DNA from: an uncultured Clostridia bacterium
Lineage (GTDB): Bacteria > Bacillota > Clostridia > TANB77 > CAG-508
Direction of reading: 5' to 3'
Assembly (NCBI GenBank): GCA_934162535.1
Contig: CAKPJC010000008.1
Location: 1 to 64,000, forward strand
Length of the DNA stretch: 64,000 nucleotides
The notes under the pieces are model-generated. The model was not told where the DNA came from, did no database searches, and saw only the letters and a program-made list of their open reading frames with translations. Both the position numbers and the translations under genes were made by a program. Positions 55,147 through 61,663 of this stretch are shown here, one piece after another (positions within the stretch are counted from its first letter, which is position 1; each line of letters starts with the position of its first letter).

Positions 55147-55222
55147 ATGTAGCGTATATAGGATGAGAAAAAAACGAAATCCCACATACAGTGTTCTAAA
55201 CGCCGGAAGGAGGGGAATATTA

Positions 55223-55393
55223 ATGTCAGAAATAAAAGTTAATAATGGTAATATAGAAGATGCACTAAAAAGGTTTAAAAGACAATGTGCAAGAAATGGG
55301 GTTCTTCAAGAAGTTCGCAAAAGAGAACATTATGAAAAACCAAGTGTAAAAAGAAAAAAGAAATCAGAGGCAGCTAGAAAAAGAAAATTTTAA
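55223..55393 (+). CDS. rpsU: 30S ribosomal protein S21
   Basis: A small basic protein of the 30S platform near the anti-Shine-Dalgarno end of 16S rRNA. The 57 residues match the family: SEIKVNNGNIEDALKRFKRQ, then KREHYEKPSVKRKKKSEAAR. ATG 55223 follows AAGGAGGGG. The frame is open back to 55163, but those codons precede the ribosome binding site and form the leader. A terminator and then a truncated copy of the dispersed intergenic element follow. Confidence 0.96.
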   Translation: MSEIKVNNGNIEDALKRFKRQCARNGVLQEVRKREHYEKPSVKRKKKSEAARKRKF

Positions 55394-55408
55394 TTAAAAA
55401 GATAGAGA

Positions 55409-55446
55409 AGAGTATTAGGGGTAAAAGTCTAGATACTCTTTTTTAT
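55409..55446 (+). terminator. Intrinsic terminator of rpsU
   Basis: aagagtat (55409-55416) with atactctt (55434-55441), then TTTTTT. Confidence 0.8.
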
Positions 55447-55482
55447 ATAATAAAAAAGTGATATTTTCCTGCTATATAAAAA
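55445..55482 (+). repeat. Dispersed intergenic element, head only (copy 3)
   Basis: It again begins in the T run of a terminator: TATATAATAAAAAAGTGATA then TTTTCCTGCTATATA, matching the palindromic heads at 16949 and 31787. The conserved CCCTTTGAGATTTTCTC body is absent. Confidence 0.45.
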
Positions 55483-55496
55483 TTAGAAAATGCTAT

Positions 55497-55525
55497 TGAC
55501 GGATATGAGGACTTAGTTTAAAATA
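55497..55525 (+). promoter_or_regulatory. Promoter for the M16 peptidase pair
   Basis: TTGACG (55497-55502), 17 bases, and TAAAAT (55520-55525); the leader is about 110 bases. Confidence 0.65.
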
Positions 55526-55640
55526 AGAATGAACAATAAAAGTGTGTAAAGAAATAAATTAATATGTGATAAAAAAGTTTAAAAAATGCATAATAAAACA
55601 AAAGTATATTATACTATAAAATGGAAAGGAATGATGTGAA

Positions 55641-56933
55641 GTGAATTTAAAAGAAAAAGAGATAAAAAAGGGGATAAAAGTACATTCAATACAAACACAA
55701 AAATTTAAAACAAACTTAATAGCTGTATTTTTAACATTACCAATTCAAAGGGAAACAGTAACAAAGAACTCATTACTTTCAGCTGTATTAAGAAGAGGAA
55801 GTAAAAATATGCCAACATCTACTCAAATAAGCCAAGAACTTGAAGAAATGTATGGTGCAAGTTTTGATAATGGAATAGACAAAACAGGAGATAATCAAGT
55901 ATTAAAATTTTATATAGAATCAATAAATGACAACTATCTTCCACAAAAAGAGGAAAATATGTTGAAAACTAGTATAGACAAACTATTAGAAATTGTATTT
56001 AACCCACTAACAGAAGATGGAATCTTCAAAAAAGAATATGTAATTCAAGAAAAAGAAAATATAAAAAGAATAATAGAAGGAAAATCAGATAATAAAGCAA
56101 GATATGCATTTGAAAGATGTATAGAAGAAATGTATAAAAACGAGCCATATGGATTATATAAATATGGTTATGTAGAAGACTTAGAAGGAATAGATGCAAA
56201 AACATTATATGAACACTATCAAAAAGTAAAAAATGAAAGCAAAATAGATATATTCATATCTGGAAATATAAAGGAATCGGATTTTGAATTTGTAGAAAAA
56301 AATGAAAATATAACTATATTACCTGAGAGAAATCCTCAATATAATATAAAAGGAATTGAAGAAAAAGAAAACAAACAAGAAAAAGAAATAAAAGAAGAAA
56401 TGGAAGTAACACAGGGAAAAATAGTAATAGGAATGGATCTTCACTTAAAAAATGAAGAACAAAAATATGATACATTAGTATATAATGCTATTTTAGGAGG
56501 TTCGGCAAATTCGAAAATGTTCCAAGAAGTAAGAGAAAAAGCAAGCTTGGCATATACAGCAGGATCAAGTTATATAAGATATAAAAGCAATATATTTATT
56601 AAATGTGGAATAGAAATAAAAAATTATGATAAAGCAATAGAAATAATAAGAAAACAATTACAAGATATGAAAGATGGTAAATTTTCAGAAACAGATATAG
56701 AAAATGCAAAAAAAGGAATAATATCATCAATAAAAAGTATAGACGATGAACAAGATACAGAGATAACATACTTTTTTGGTCAAGAATTGACAAATAACAG
56801 AATAACTTTAGAAGAATATATTGAAAAAATTGAAAATGTAACAAAAGAAAAAATAATAGAGATTGCAAAATCAATAACTATAAACACAATATACTTCTTA
56901 AAGAATAATGACGCAACAGAGGAGGTACAATAA
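55641..56933 (+). CDS. M16 family peptidase-like protein (YfmF type, non-catalytic half)
   Basis: The 430-residue protein has the M16 fold signatures (SLLSAVLRRGSK, SQELEEMYGASF, FQEVREKASLAYTAGS). It lacks the zinc-binding HXXEH motif, as expected for the YfmF partner of a YfmF/YfmH pair. In Bacillus subtilis these genes are linked to 5-aminopentanol modification of elongation factor P. The start is GTG 55641, 10 bases after AAAGGA. Its stop TAA and the next ATG share one base (TAATG), so translation is tightly coupled with the catalytic partner. Confidence 0.88.
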   Translation: MNLKEKEIKKGIKVHSIQTQKFKTNLIAVFLTLPIQRETVTKNSLLSAVLRRGSKNMPTSTQISQELEEMYGASFDNGIDKTGDNQVLKFYIESINDNYLPQKEENMLKTSIDKLLEIVFNPLTEDGIFKKEYVIQEKENIKRIIEGKSDNKARYAFERCIEEMYKNEPYGLYKYGYVEDLEGIDAKTLYEHYQKVKNESKIDIFISGNIKESDFEFVEKNENITILPERNPQYNIKGIEEKENKQEKEIKEEMEVTQGKIVIGMDLHLKNEEQKYDTLVYNAILGGSANSKMFQEVREKASLAYTAGSSYIRYKSNIFIKCGIEIKNYDKAIEIIRKQLQDMKDGKFSETDIENAKKGIISSIKSIDDEQDTEITYFFGQELTNNRITLEEYIEKIENVTKEKIIEIAKSITINTIYFLKNNDATEEVQ

Positions 56934-58207
56934 TGCAAATAATTGAAAATTTAAAAATAAAAGAAAAAGTATACAAGGAAAAACTTGAAAATGGTTTAAC
57001 AATAATGATAATACCAAAAAAAGGATTTCAAAAGAAATATGTAATTTGGGGTACAAATTATGGTTCAAATGATAGTAAATTCGTAGTGCCAGGAGAAGAA
57101 ACTGAAACAGAAGTACCAAAAGGAGTAGCACACTTTTTAGAGCATAAAATGTTTGAACAAAAAAATGGTGTGAATAGTTTAGATACATTAACAGCACTTG
57201 GAGTTGATGCAAATGCATACACAACAAATGACCATACAGCATATTTATTTGAATGTACAGTAAACTTTTATCCTGCATTAGATGAATTAATGGATTATGT
57301 GCAACATCCTTATTTTACAGATGAAAATGTAGAAAAAGAAAAAGGAATAATTGGTCAAGAAATAATGATGTATGATGATTATCCAGAATGGAGAGTTTAT
57401 TTGAATGCATTAGAAGCAATGTATCATGAACATCCTGTGAAGCTAGATATAACAGGAACAATAGAAACAATAAGCCACATTGATAAGGAAATATTATATA
57501 AGTGCTATAATACATTTTATAATCCTGCAAATATGACAATGGTTGTATGTGGCGACTTTGAACCACAAGAGTTATTAGAAGAAATAAAAAAGAGATTAGT
57601 AAAAAAAGAACCGAAAGGTGAGATAAAAAGAATATATCCAGAAGAACCGGAAACAATTGTAAAAGAAAAAGTCGAGCAAAAAATGGATGTAAGCCAACCA
57701 ATATATGTGATTGGTATAAAAGACAAACTAGCTGACACAAAAGAAAGAGTGAGAAAACATATTGCAATAGAAATACTTTTAAATATGATAATTGGAAAAA
57801 GTTCAAAATTATATAAAGAATTGTATAACGAAGGGATTGCTTATGTCCTACCAAGTTTGGATTACGAATATTCAAGAGGTTATGCACATGTGTTAATCTC
57901 AGGACAATCAATTAAACCAGAAGAAATATATGTAAGATTTAAACAAACTGTTGAGAATATGAAAAATACAGAATGGAACGATATGGAATTTAATAGAATT
58001 AAAAAAAGAATATATGGAGAGTATGTAAAAGAATATAATGATGTTGCAGATATTTCGAGGATGTTTCTTGCCGATTCATTCAAGGGCATAAATAGTTTTG
58101 ATTATTTAGAAGAAATATCTACAATTAATAAAGGATATGTACTACAAGTCTTAAAAGATGTATTTAAAGAACAAAAAATGATAATTTCTGTAATAAAAAA
58201 TACTTAA
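56933..58207 (+). CDS. M16 family zinc peptidase (YfmH type, catalytic half)
   Basis: The 424-residue catalytic subunit has H67-F-L-E70-H71, the inverted zinc motif of M16 peptidases, in VAHFLEHKMFE, and the third ligand Glu lies in KEKGIIGQEIMMYDD. The middle and C-terminal parts carry the second, inactive M16 repeat (LYKELYNEGIAYVLPS). It starts at the last base of the preceding gene, and the two products probably form a heterodimer. The ribosome binding site GAGGAGGT lies at the end of the upstream gene. Confidence 0.92.
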   Translation: MQIIENLKIKEKVYKEKLENGLTIMIIPKKGFQKKYVIWGTNYGSNDSKFVVPGEETETEVPKGVAHFLEHKMFEQKNGVNSLDTLTALGVDANAYTTNDHTAYLFECTVNFYPALDELMDYVQHPYFTDENVEKEKGIIGQEIMMYDDYPEWRVYLNALEAMYHEHPVKLDITGTIETISHIDKEILYKCYNTFYNPANMTMVVCGDFEPQELLEEIKKRLVKKEPKGEIKRIYPEEPETIVKEKVEQKMDVSQPIYVIGIKDKLADTKERVRKHIAIEILLNMIIGKSSKLYKELYNEGIAYVLPSLDYEYSRGYAHVLISGQSIKPEEIYVRFKQTVENMKNTEWNDMEFNRIKKRIYGEYVKEYNDVADISRMFLADSFKGINSFDYLEEISTINKGYVLQVLKDVFKEQKMIISVIKNT

Positions 58208-58273
58208 TGTAATATAAAATACACAAAAAAGTAACATTGACGATGACGAAAAAGCAAGAAACATACAGGAATA

Positions 58274-58280
58274 TGTCGAA
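58274..58280 (+). promoter_or_regulatory. Candidate Spo0A box upstream of the Spo0E-like gene
   Basis: TGTCGAA, the consensus Spo0A heptamer, sits 69 bases before the -35 hexamer of the Spo0E-like gene and in a non-coding stretch. Confidence 0.4.
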
Positions 58281-58348
58281 TGTTGAAAAATATTGAAAAA
58301 ATAGCGAGAAATAAGAATTACGAAAAATAAAAAAAATGCAATATTGCC

Positions 58349-58377
58349 TTGACGATGGTGTAAAAATATGTTAATTT
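58349..58377 (+). promoter_or_regulatory. Promoter for the Spo0E-like gene
   Basis: TTGACG (58349-58354), 17 bases, and TAATTT (58372-58377). A second TTGACGATG occurs at about 58237 without a clear -10. Confidence 0.5.
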
Positions 58378-58420
58378 ATAGGTACAGACAAAAAACAATG
58401 TAAAAAAGGAGAGATACTGT

Positions 58421-58561
58421 ATGTTAAATGATGAAATATGTAAATTAAGAAACAGATTAAATGAAAGCATCGTTTCAGGTGAAGATTATAATATAGTTTA
58501 TCAATTAAGCATAGAACTTGATGAACTTATAGCAGAATACTATAGAATGTCAAAAGATTAA
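58421..58561 (+). CDS. Spo0E family sporulation regulatory protein-aspartic acid phosphatase
   Basis: This small gene encodes only 46 residues. Spo0E-type proteins are two-helix phosphatases that remove phosphate from Spo0A and delay sporulation. The sequence shows helix 1 (DEICKLRNRLNESI) and helix 2 with the family signature SIELDELIAEYY (S-x-E-L-D-x-L-I-x-x-Y), which carries the catalytic Asp. ATG 58421 has AAAGGAGAG eight bases upstream. It has its own promoter and a strong terminator behind it. A consensus Spo0A box further upstream hints at feedback. It lies at the border of the accessory region, but composition matches the host. Confidence 0.8.
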   Translation: MLNDEICKLRNRLNESIVSGEDYNIVYQLSIELDELIAEYYRMSKD

Positions 58562-58605
58562 ATTTTACAGTACTCTAAAAATAAAAAGCAAGTTTCACAA
58601 AAGAT

Positions 58606-58639
58606 AAAAAGACCAGGATTTGTCATCTTGGTCTTTTTT
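58606..58639 (+). terminator. Intrinsic terminator after the Spo0E-like gene
   Basis: aaaaagacca (58606-58615) with tggtctttttt (58629-58639). It runs directly into GGAGGCG of the att-like repeat. Confidence 0.85.
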
Positions 58640-58740
58640 GGAGGCGATAGTCATATTGAGTATATCCTGTATCCCTCTTGTATTCTGTACTTTTGTGCTG
58701 AAAAAATCTCATTTTAACACATTTTTAACCCAATAAATTT
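58640..58740. repeat. Att-associated repeat R, copy 1
   Basis: About 100 bases starting GGAGGCG and containing TATCCTGTATCCCTCTTG, then TATTCTGTACTTTTGTG, then TTTTAACACATTTTTAACCC. It is closely matched by 60296-60395. GGAGGCG is the complement of the tRNA-Cys 3' end, so each copy marks a junction built on that tRNA end. The TTTTAAC...TTTTTAACCC boxes resemble integrase arm-type sites (inference). Confidence 0.7.
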
Positions 58741-58799
58741 AATATTATAAAAATAATATTATACATTGTAAAATTATACAGAAAATATGTTTGGTAATA

Positions 58800-58828
58800 T
58801 TGTATATTTCTCCTTATTATGCTATAAT
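58800..58828 (+). promoter_or_regulatory. Promoter for the DUF3800 gene
   Basis: TTGTAT (58800-58805), 17 bases, and perfect TATAAT (58823-58828). Confidence 0.75.
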
Positions 58829-58857
58829 TTGATTATTAAACTAAAGGAGGATAAATC

Positions 58858-59691
58858 TTGAAAGAAGAATACATAGTTTATTGTGATGAGTCTGCCAAAA
58901 AAGGAAAATATTTTGGAAATTTCTATGGTGGTGCTGTTGTTAATTCAAAGCAAATTGATAAATTAACATCATCTTTAAATAAAAAAAAATTAGAATTAAA
59001 TTTGTCTGGAGAAATTAAATGGTCTAAAGTAACAGAAAGCTATTTAGAAAAATATGTAGAAATAATGGACTTATTTTTTGATTATATTAAAACAAGTAAT
59101 ATAAAAATTAGAATAATGTTTAAACCCGTATGCTATATAGCAAATGATTTAACAGACAATCAAATAGATAATGAATATTATTTACTTTATTATCAATTTG
59201 TAAAATGGGCTTTTGGATTTGAAAATTGTAATCCTTTAAAAAATAAAGAAATTTCAGTTAGATTTTATTTTGACAAATTGCCAAATACACCTAATAGAAA
59301 CAACACTTTTATAGATTTTGTTTATGGATTAAACAATGTAAATATTTTTAAAGATAATAATATATATATTAAAAGAGAAAATATTGCAGAAGTAATTTCT
59401 CATAATCACGTTATTTTACAATGTATGGATATAATATTAGGCTCAATAAATTTTAGATTGAATAATTTTCATAAAGAGAAATTGCCTAATAGTAATAAAA
59501 GAGGAAAAAAGACAATAGCTAAAGAAAAACTATATAAACATATATTAAGTAGAATTAGAGAAATTCATCCAAATTTTAATATAGGAGTATCAACAGGATT
59601 ACACAATATGAATACTTGGACAATACCTTATAGACATTGGAAGTTTATTCCAAGTAATTCTACTTACTATAGAAAACTTACCAAAAAGTAA
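58858..59691 (+). CDS. DUF3800 domain-containing protein
   Basis: The 277-residue protein begins EEYIVYCDESAKKGKYFG; the YCDES motif with a downstream acidic cluster is the mark of DUF3800, a presumed RNase H-like fold found mainly on mobile elements. Further family elements are GGAVV, SGEIKWSKVTESY, RFYFDKL and the QCMDIILGSINFRL stretch. Biochemical function is unknown. The TTG start has AAAGGAGG upstream. Codon use is even more AT-rich (more T-ending codons) than in the core genes. It lies between two copies of repeat R, consistent with cargo of an integrated element. Confidence 0.85.
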   Translation: MKEEYIVYCDESAKKGKYFGNFYGGAVVNSKQIDKLTSSLNKKKLELNLSGEIKWSKVTESYLEKYVEIMDLFFDYIKTSNIKIRIMFKPVCYIANDLTDNQIDNEYYLLYYQFVKWAFGFENCNPLKNKEISVRFYFDKLPNTPNRNNTFIDFVYGLNNVNIFKDNNIYIKRENIAEVISHNHVILQCMDIILGSINFRLNNFHKEKLPNSNKRGKKTIAKEKLYKHILSRIREIHPNFNIGVSTGLHNMNTWTIPYRHWKFIPSNSTYYRKLTKK

Positions 59692-59698
59692 TAAAATC

Positions 59699-59772
59699 AA
59701 TAATCCCCCATCTCATCTACATAAATCTTTTACGCACTAAACGTAAAGCTTCGAATCGACAGGGGAATTATT
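59699..59772. other. Structured element downstream of DUF3800
   Basis: aataat-cccc (59699-59708) pairs with gggg-attatt (59762-59772) around a loop that itself holds a CTTTTACG/CGTAAAG hairpin (59727-59748). There is no T run on the plus strand. It could be a termination, recombination or RNA element. The rest of 59773-59980 is AT-rich with two isolated TATAAT boxes (59862, 59874) and no clear -35. Confidence 0.4.
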
Positions 59773-59988
59773 AACTATAATATGTAATTATTAAGTTAAT
59801 TATACAGATTTTTTTAATAAAAATCAATAGTTTTTATTAAAATTTATAAAAATTCACTGCATATAATGTTCCCTATAATAATTAAACTAGTTTTATTCAT
59901 AATCCTTTTAAAAATGGACACAATACCAACAATTATCACTTTAATGATTAACTTAATAGACAAAATTTTTATAAGGGAGAAAGATAAA

Positions 59989-60042
59989 ATGAAAAAAATA
60001 AATAGCAAAAATGGAAAAGACCTTTGTATATATGGGTTGTGA
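59989..60042 (+). CDS. Short 17-codon ORF running into the tRNA-like structure
   Basis: ATG 59989 is preceded by AAGGGAG at good spacing and encodes MKKINSKNGKDLCIYGL, stopping at TGA 60040-60042 inside the tRNA-like element. It may be the stub of a gene cut by recombination or a leader peptide. Translation is unproven. Confidence 0.35.
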   Translation: MKKINSKNGKDLCIYGL

Positions 60043-60117
60043 AATAAATATGTTTGATTAAAATAGGTAAAAGTTATAGATAAAGGTCAAAATGGTTCGA
60101 ATCCATTACCCATACCA
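60019..60117 (+). ncRNA. tRNA-like RNA with CCA end and terminator; degenerate or pseudoknotted
   Basis: TATGGGT (60031-60037) is complementary to ACCCATA (60108-60114), which is followed by CCA (60115-60117). A perfect T arm, AATGG-TTCGAAT-CCATT, lies at 60091-60107, and U8-like T38 is present. The segment between is about 12 bases longer than in a normal tRNA and shows no convincing D or anticodon arm. Instead GACCTTT... (60019-60032) pairs with ...AAAGGTC (60075-60088), which would cross the acceptor pairing as a pseudoknot. A strong terminator follows four bases later. It may be a decayed tRNA or an att remnant carrying a tRNA 3' part. Confidence 0.5.
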
Positions 60118-60120
60118 TTA

Positions 60121-60150
60121 CAGAAATGATATTATTCATTTCTGTTTTAT
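60121..60150 (+). terminator. Intrinsic terminator of the tRNA-like RNA
   Basis: cagaaatga (60121-60129) with tcatttctg (60136-60144), then TTTTATTTT. Confidence 0.85.
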
Positions 60151-60246
60151 TTTAACTATTTTTTAACCCATATAAATTGATTTTTTTACTTTTCAGCTTA
60201 AAAAAGTATTGAAAATAATATATTTTTATTTTTAGCATAAAATATA

Positions 60247-60302
60247 TAAAAATCGATAAAATGTTGATATACCAACGTTTTATCGATTATTTATTGGAGG
60301 CG
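60247..60302. repeat. Att-like direct repeat, copy a (terminator hairpin plus tRNA-Cys 3' end)
   Basis: These 56 bases are identical but for one position to 60838-60893. They contain a 15-of-16 hairpin (aatcgataaaatgttg with caacgttttatcgatt) that is a terminator in the minus direction, then TTATTGGAGGCG, the complement of the tRNA-Cys 3' end. Confidence 0.8.
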
Positions 60303-60395
60303 CCAGTCAGGTTGAGTGTATCCTGTATCCCTCTTGTATTCTGTACTTTTGTGTTGAAAAAACCTTATTTTAACACATTTTTAACCCAATAATTT
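60296..60395. repeat. Att-associated repeat R, copy 2
   Basis: Second copy of the ~100-base repeat seen at 58640-58740, beginning in the GGAGGCG of att copy a. It shares the CCTGTATCCCTCTTG, TACTTTTGTG and TTTTAACACATTTTTAACCC blocks, with scattered substitutions. Confidence 0.7.
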
Positions 60396-60435
60396 TAATT
60401 TTATATAACATATTGTAACACACTCTAAAAATTCA

Positions 60436-60465
60436 TTGACAAATAATTTAATTAGGGTGTATAAT
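60436..60465 (+). promoter_or_regulatory. Promoter of the candidate antitoxin RNA
   Basis: Perfect TTGACA (60436-60441) and TATAAT (60460-60465), 18-base spacer, with no ORF downstream before a terminator. Confidence 0.8.
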
Positions 60466-60471
60466 ATAGAT

Positions 60472-60561
60472 AGAAAATGAGAACACAAATAATGTGTGTT
60501 ACCTAAAAAGTTAAGTATACACCACTAGCTCTGTGAAAGCGTATGTGGTGTATTTTTTATT
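60472..60561 (+). ncRNA. Candidate antitoxin small RNA (~90 nt)
   Basis: Transcription from the consensus promoter would begin near 60472 and end at the hairpin atacaccac (about 60518-60526) with gtggtgtat (60545-60553) and six T (60553-60558). A second hairpin, AACACA/TGTGTT, lies near the 5' end. No coding potential is seen. The 3' end overlaps the end of the convergent minus-strand hydrophobic peptide gene, the arrangement of txpA/ratA-type type I systems. Confidence 0.6.
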
Positions 60562-60664
60562 GTTGCTTATTTGATAGTATTATGTATATAACACTTAATA
60601 AGGCAACGTTTATAGTTATTGAAATCATAAATCCTATTATTAAGAACATTAAAAAATCTAACAT
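60557..60664 (-). CDS. Candidate type I toxin: 35-aa single-span hydrophobic peptide
   Basis: The peptide reads MLDFLMFLIIGFMISITINV then ALLSVIYIILSNKQQ: one long membrane span with a short polar tail, like holin-like/TxpA-type toxins. GGAGGTGGTG stands 5-8 bases before the ATG, a very strong ribosome binding site. A ctcaac/gttgag hairpin lies just upstream in its leader. The end converges with a promoter-terminator small RNA unit on the other strand. Toxicity is an inference from this layout. Confidence 0.6.
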   Translation of the reverse strand: MLDFLMFLIIGFMISITINVALLSVIYIILSNKQQ

Positions 60665-60751
60665 ATAAACACCACCTCCAATCTCTCAACTATTGTTGAG
60701 GAATTAAAGGTAACACCCACATCTGCTTTTATCTCATTTCCTATGTAAATT

Positions 60752-60780
60752 ATATTACAACATTTTTCTTGGAAAAACAA
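60752..60780 (-). promoter_or_regulatory. Possible promoter of the hydrophobic peptide gene
   Basis: Minus strand TTGTTT (60780-60775), 17 bases, TAATAT (60757-60752), overlapping a better TATAAT (60754-60749). The leader is about 80 bases. Confidence 0.45.
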
Positions 60781-60837
60781 GCGAACATAGTAAAATTTTA
60801 CAAATAATTATTTTACTATATTTTTAGCAAAAAAATT

Positions 60838-60893
60838 TAAAAATCGATAAAATGTTGATATACCAACGTTTTATCGATTTTTTATTGGAGGCG
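60838..60893. repeat. Att-like direct repeat, copy b, overlapping the tRNA-Cys 3' end
   Basis: The partner of 60247-60302. Here GGAGGCG is part of the intact tRNA-Cys gene and the hairpin is its natural terminator in the minus direction (followed by TTTTTAAATTTTTTT). Confidence 0.8.
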
Positions 60894-60959
60894 ACACCCG
60901 GATTTGAACCGGGGATCAGAGTTTTGCAGACTCGTGCCTTACCACTTGGCTATATCGCC
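60886..60959 (-). tRNA. tRNA-Cys (GCA)
   Basis: The minus-strand gene starts GGCGATATAGCCAAGTGG and ends GTCGCCTCCA. The acceptor stem is GGCGATA/TGTCGCC with discriminator U73, as usual for Cys, and CCA is encoded. The anticodon GCA is at 60925-60927 (complement). The T arm is CCCGG-TTCAAAT-CCGGG. Total 74 bases with CCA. Its 3' end is the base of the att-like repeats to its left. Confidence 0.95.
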
Positions 60960-60979
60960 AGATATAATTAAACTAATAA

Positions 60980-61046
60980 TGGAGCAGGTAACGGGAATCG
61001 GACCCGTAACTTAACCTTGGCAAGGCGTATATCCTACTAATAGTTA
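60980..61046 (-). pseudogene. Degenerate tRNA-Gly (GCC) remnant
   Basis: The minus strand keeps a tRNA-Gly-like 3' half: anticodon loop TTGCCAA (anticodon complement 61019-61021), a T stem ACGGG/CCCGT and the end TACCTGCTCCA. The T loop reads TCCGATT instead of TTCGATT. The anticodon stem pairs only at three of five positions. The 5' acceptor strand GCAGGTA is missing. Upstream of tRNA-Cys on the same strand, it was probably once part of a Gly-Cys tRNA cluster and lost its 5' part to a rearrangement. Confidence 0.65.
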
Positions 61047-61136
61047 ATTTTACATAGTATTATATACTACCACTTAATACGCTTGATTTCAGTGTATTTC
61101 AAAAGTCAAGGCTTTATAATATAGATTATAATTATG

Positions 61137-61182
61137 TTTTAAGTTGTTATAACTTTTTTAGCGGATTTTTAGCAACTTAAAA
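61137..61182. repeat. Inverted repeat in the gap before the excisionase-like gene
   Basis: ttttaagttg (61137-61146) with caacttaaaa (61173-61182), enclosing two TTTTTAGC(G/A) boxes. A protein-binding or attachment-associated site is possible. The rest of 61047-61279 is AT-rich with nothing else clear. Confidence 0.35.
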
Positions 61183-61279
61183 AATTTAATATAACAAGAT
61201 GTTTCCAACCCTACTAATATTATACCAGTTATTAAAAATTAATGAAATAATTTTTGATTTTAGTTAGGAGAAAATAAAA

Positions 61280-61489
61280 ATGAATGAAAAAATAGATTAT
61301 TATAAAATATTTAAGAATTATCCGGAGATTATTACTGTAAAGGAAATGCGAGAGATGTTAGGTGGTATAACCAAATATGCAGCTTTTAAGTTAATAGATG
61401 ATGGAAAAGTAGAATGTAAGAAAATTGCAAGAATATGTAGAATATCAAAAAATAGTGTAATTAAATATATGAAATCAATAGATAAATAA
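61280..61489 (+). CDS. Excisionase-like helix-turn-helix protein
   Basis: The 69-residue protein resembles the MerR/excisionase-type winged helix. ITVKEMREMLGGITKYAAFKLIDDGKV contains the HTH, and ICRISKNSVIKYMKS is the C-terminal recognition/wing part. Such proteins direct excision by tyrosine recombinases or act as small regulators. AGTTAGGAG precedes the ATG. It is the first gene to the right of the tRNA-Cys/Gly site, the normal place for element-borne control genes; no integrase lies in the window. Confidence 0.7.
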   Translation: MNEKIDYYKIFKNYPEIITVKEMREMLGGITKYAAFKLIDDGKVECKKIARICRISKNSVIKYMKSIDK

Positions 61490-61497
61490 TATAAAGC

Positions 61498-61533
61498 ATA
61501 CTTAAACTTGAAAAATAGTTTAAGTATTTTTTA
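61498..61533 (+). terminator. Intrinsic terminator of the excisionase-like gene
   Basis: atacttaaac (61498-61507) with gtttaagtat (61518-61527), then TTTTTT. Confidence 0.85.
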
Positions 61534-61663
61534 TTTATTATATTAATATATGTAAAAAGTTAAAAATATTTTTAAAAAATCATAGAAACATTTGTTCTAT
61601 TTTGCTATACTATTTATATAGTAATACCATAAATATAATTAATTATAGAAAGGAGTGAAAAGC

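Noticed and set aside
58640..58740. Repeat R as the 3' end of an integrase gene (minus-strand YWVKNVLK followed by a stop in both copies)
   Set aside because: Stops lie directly upstream in the same frame, so at most eight or nine codons could be a remnant; not enough to call.
60019..60117. tmRNA (ssrA) interpretation of the tRNA-like RNA
   Set aside because: The element is far too short, lacks a tag reading frame ending in an Ala-Ala-type tail and the usual pseudoknot ring, and the acceptor pairing is local.
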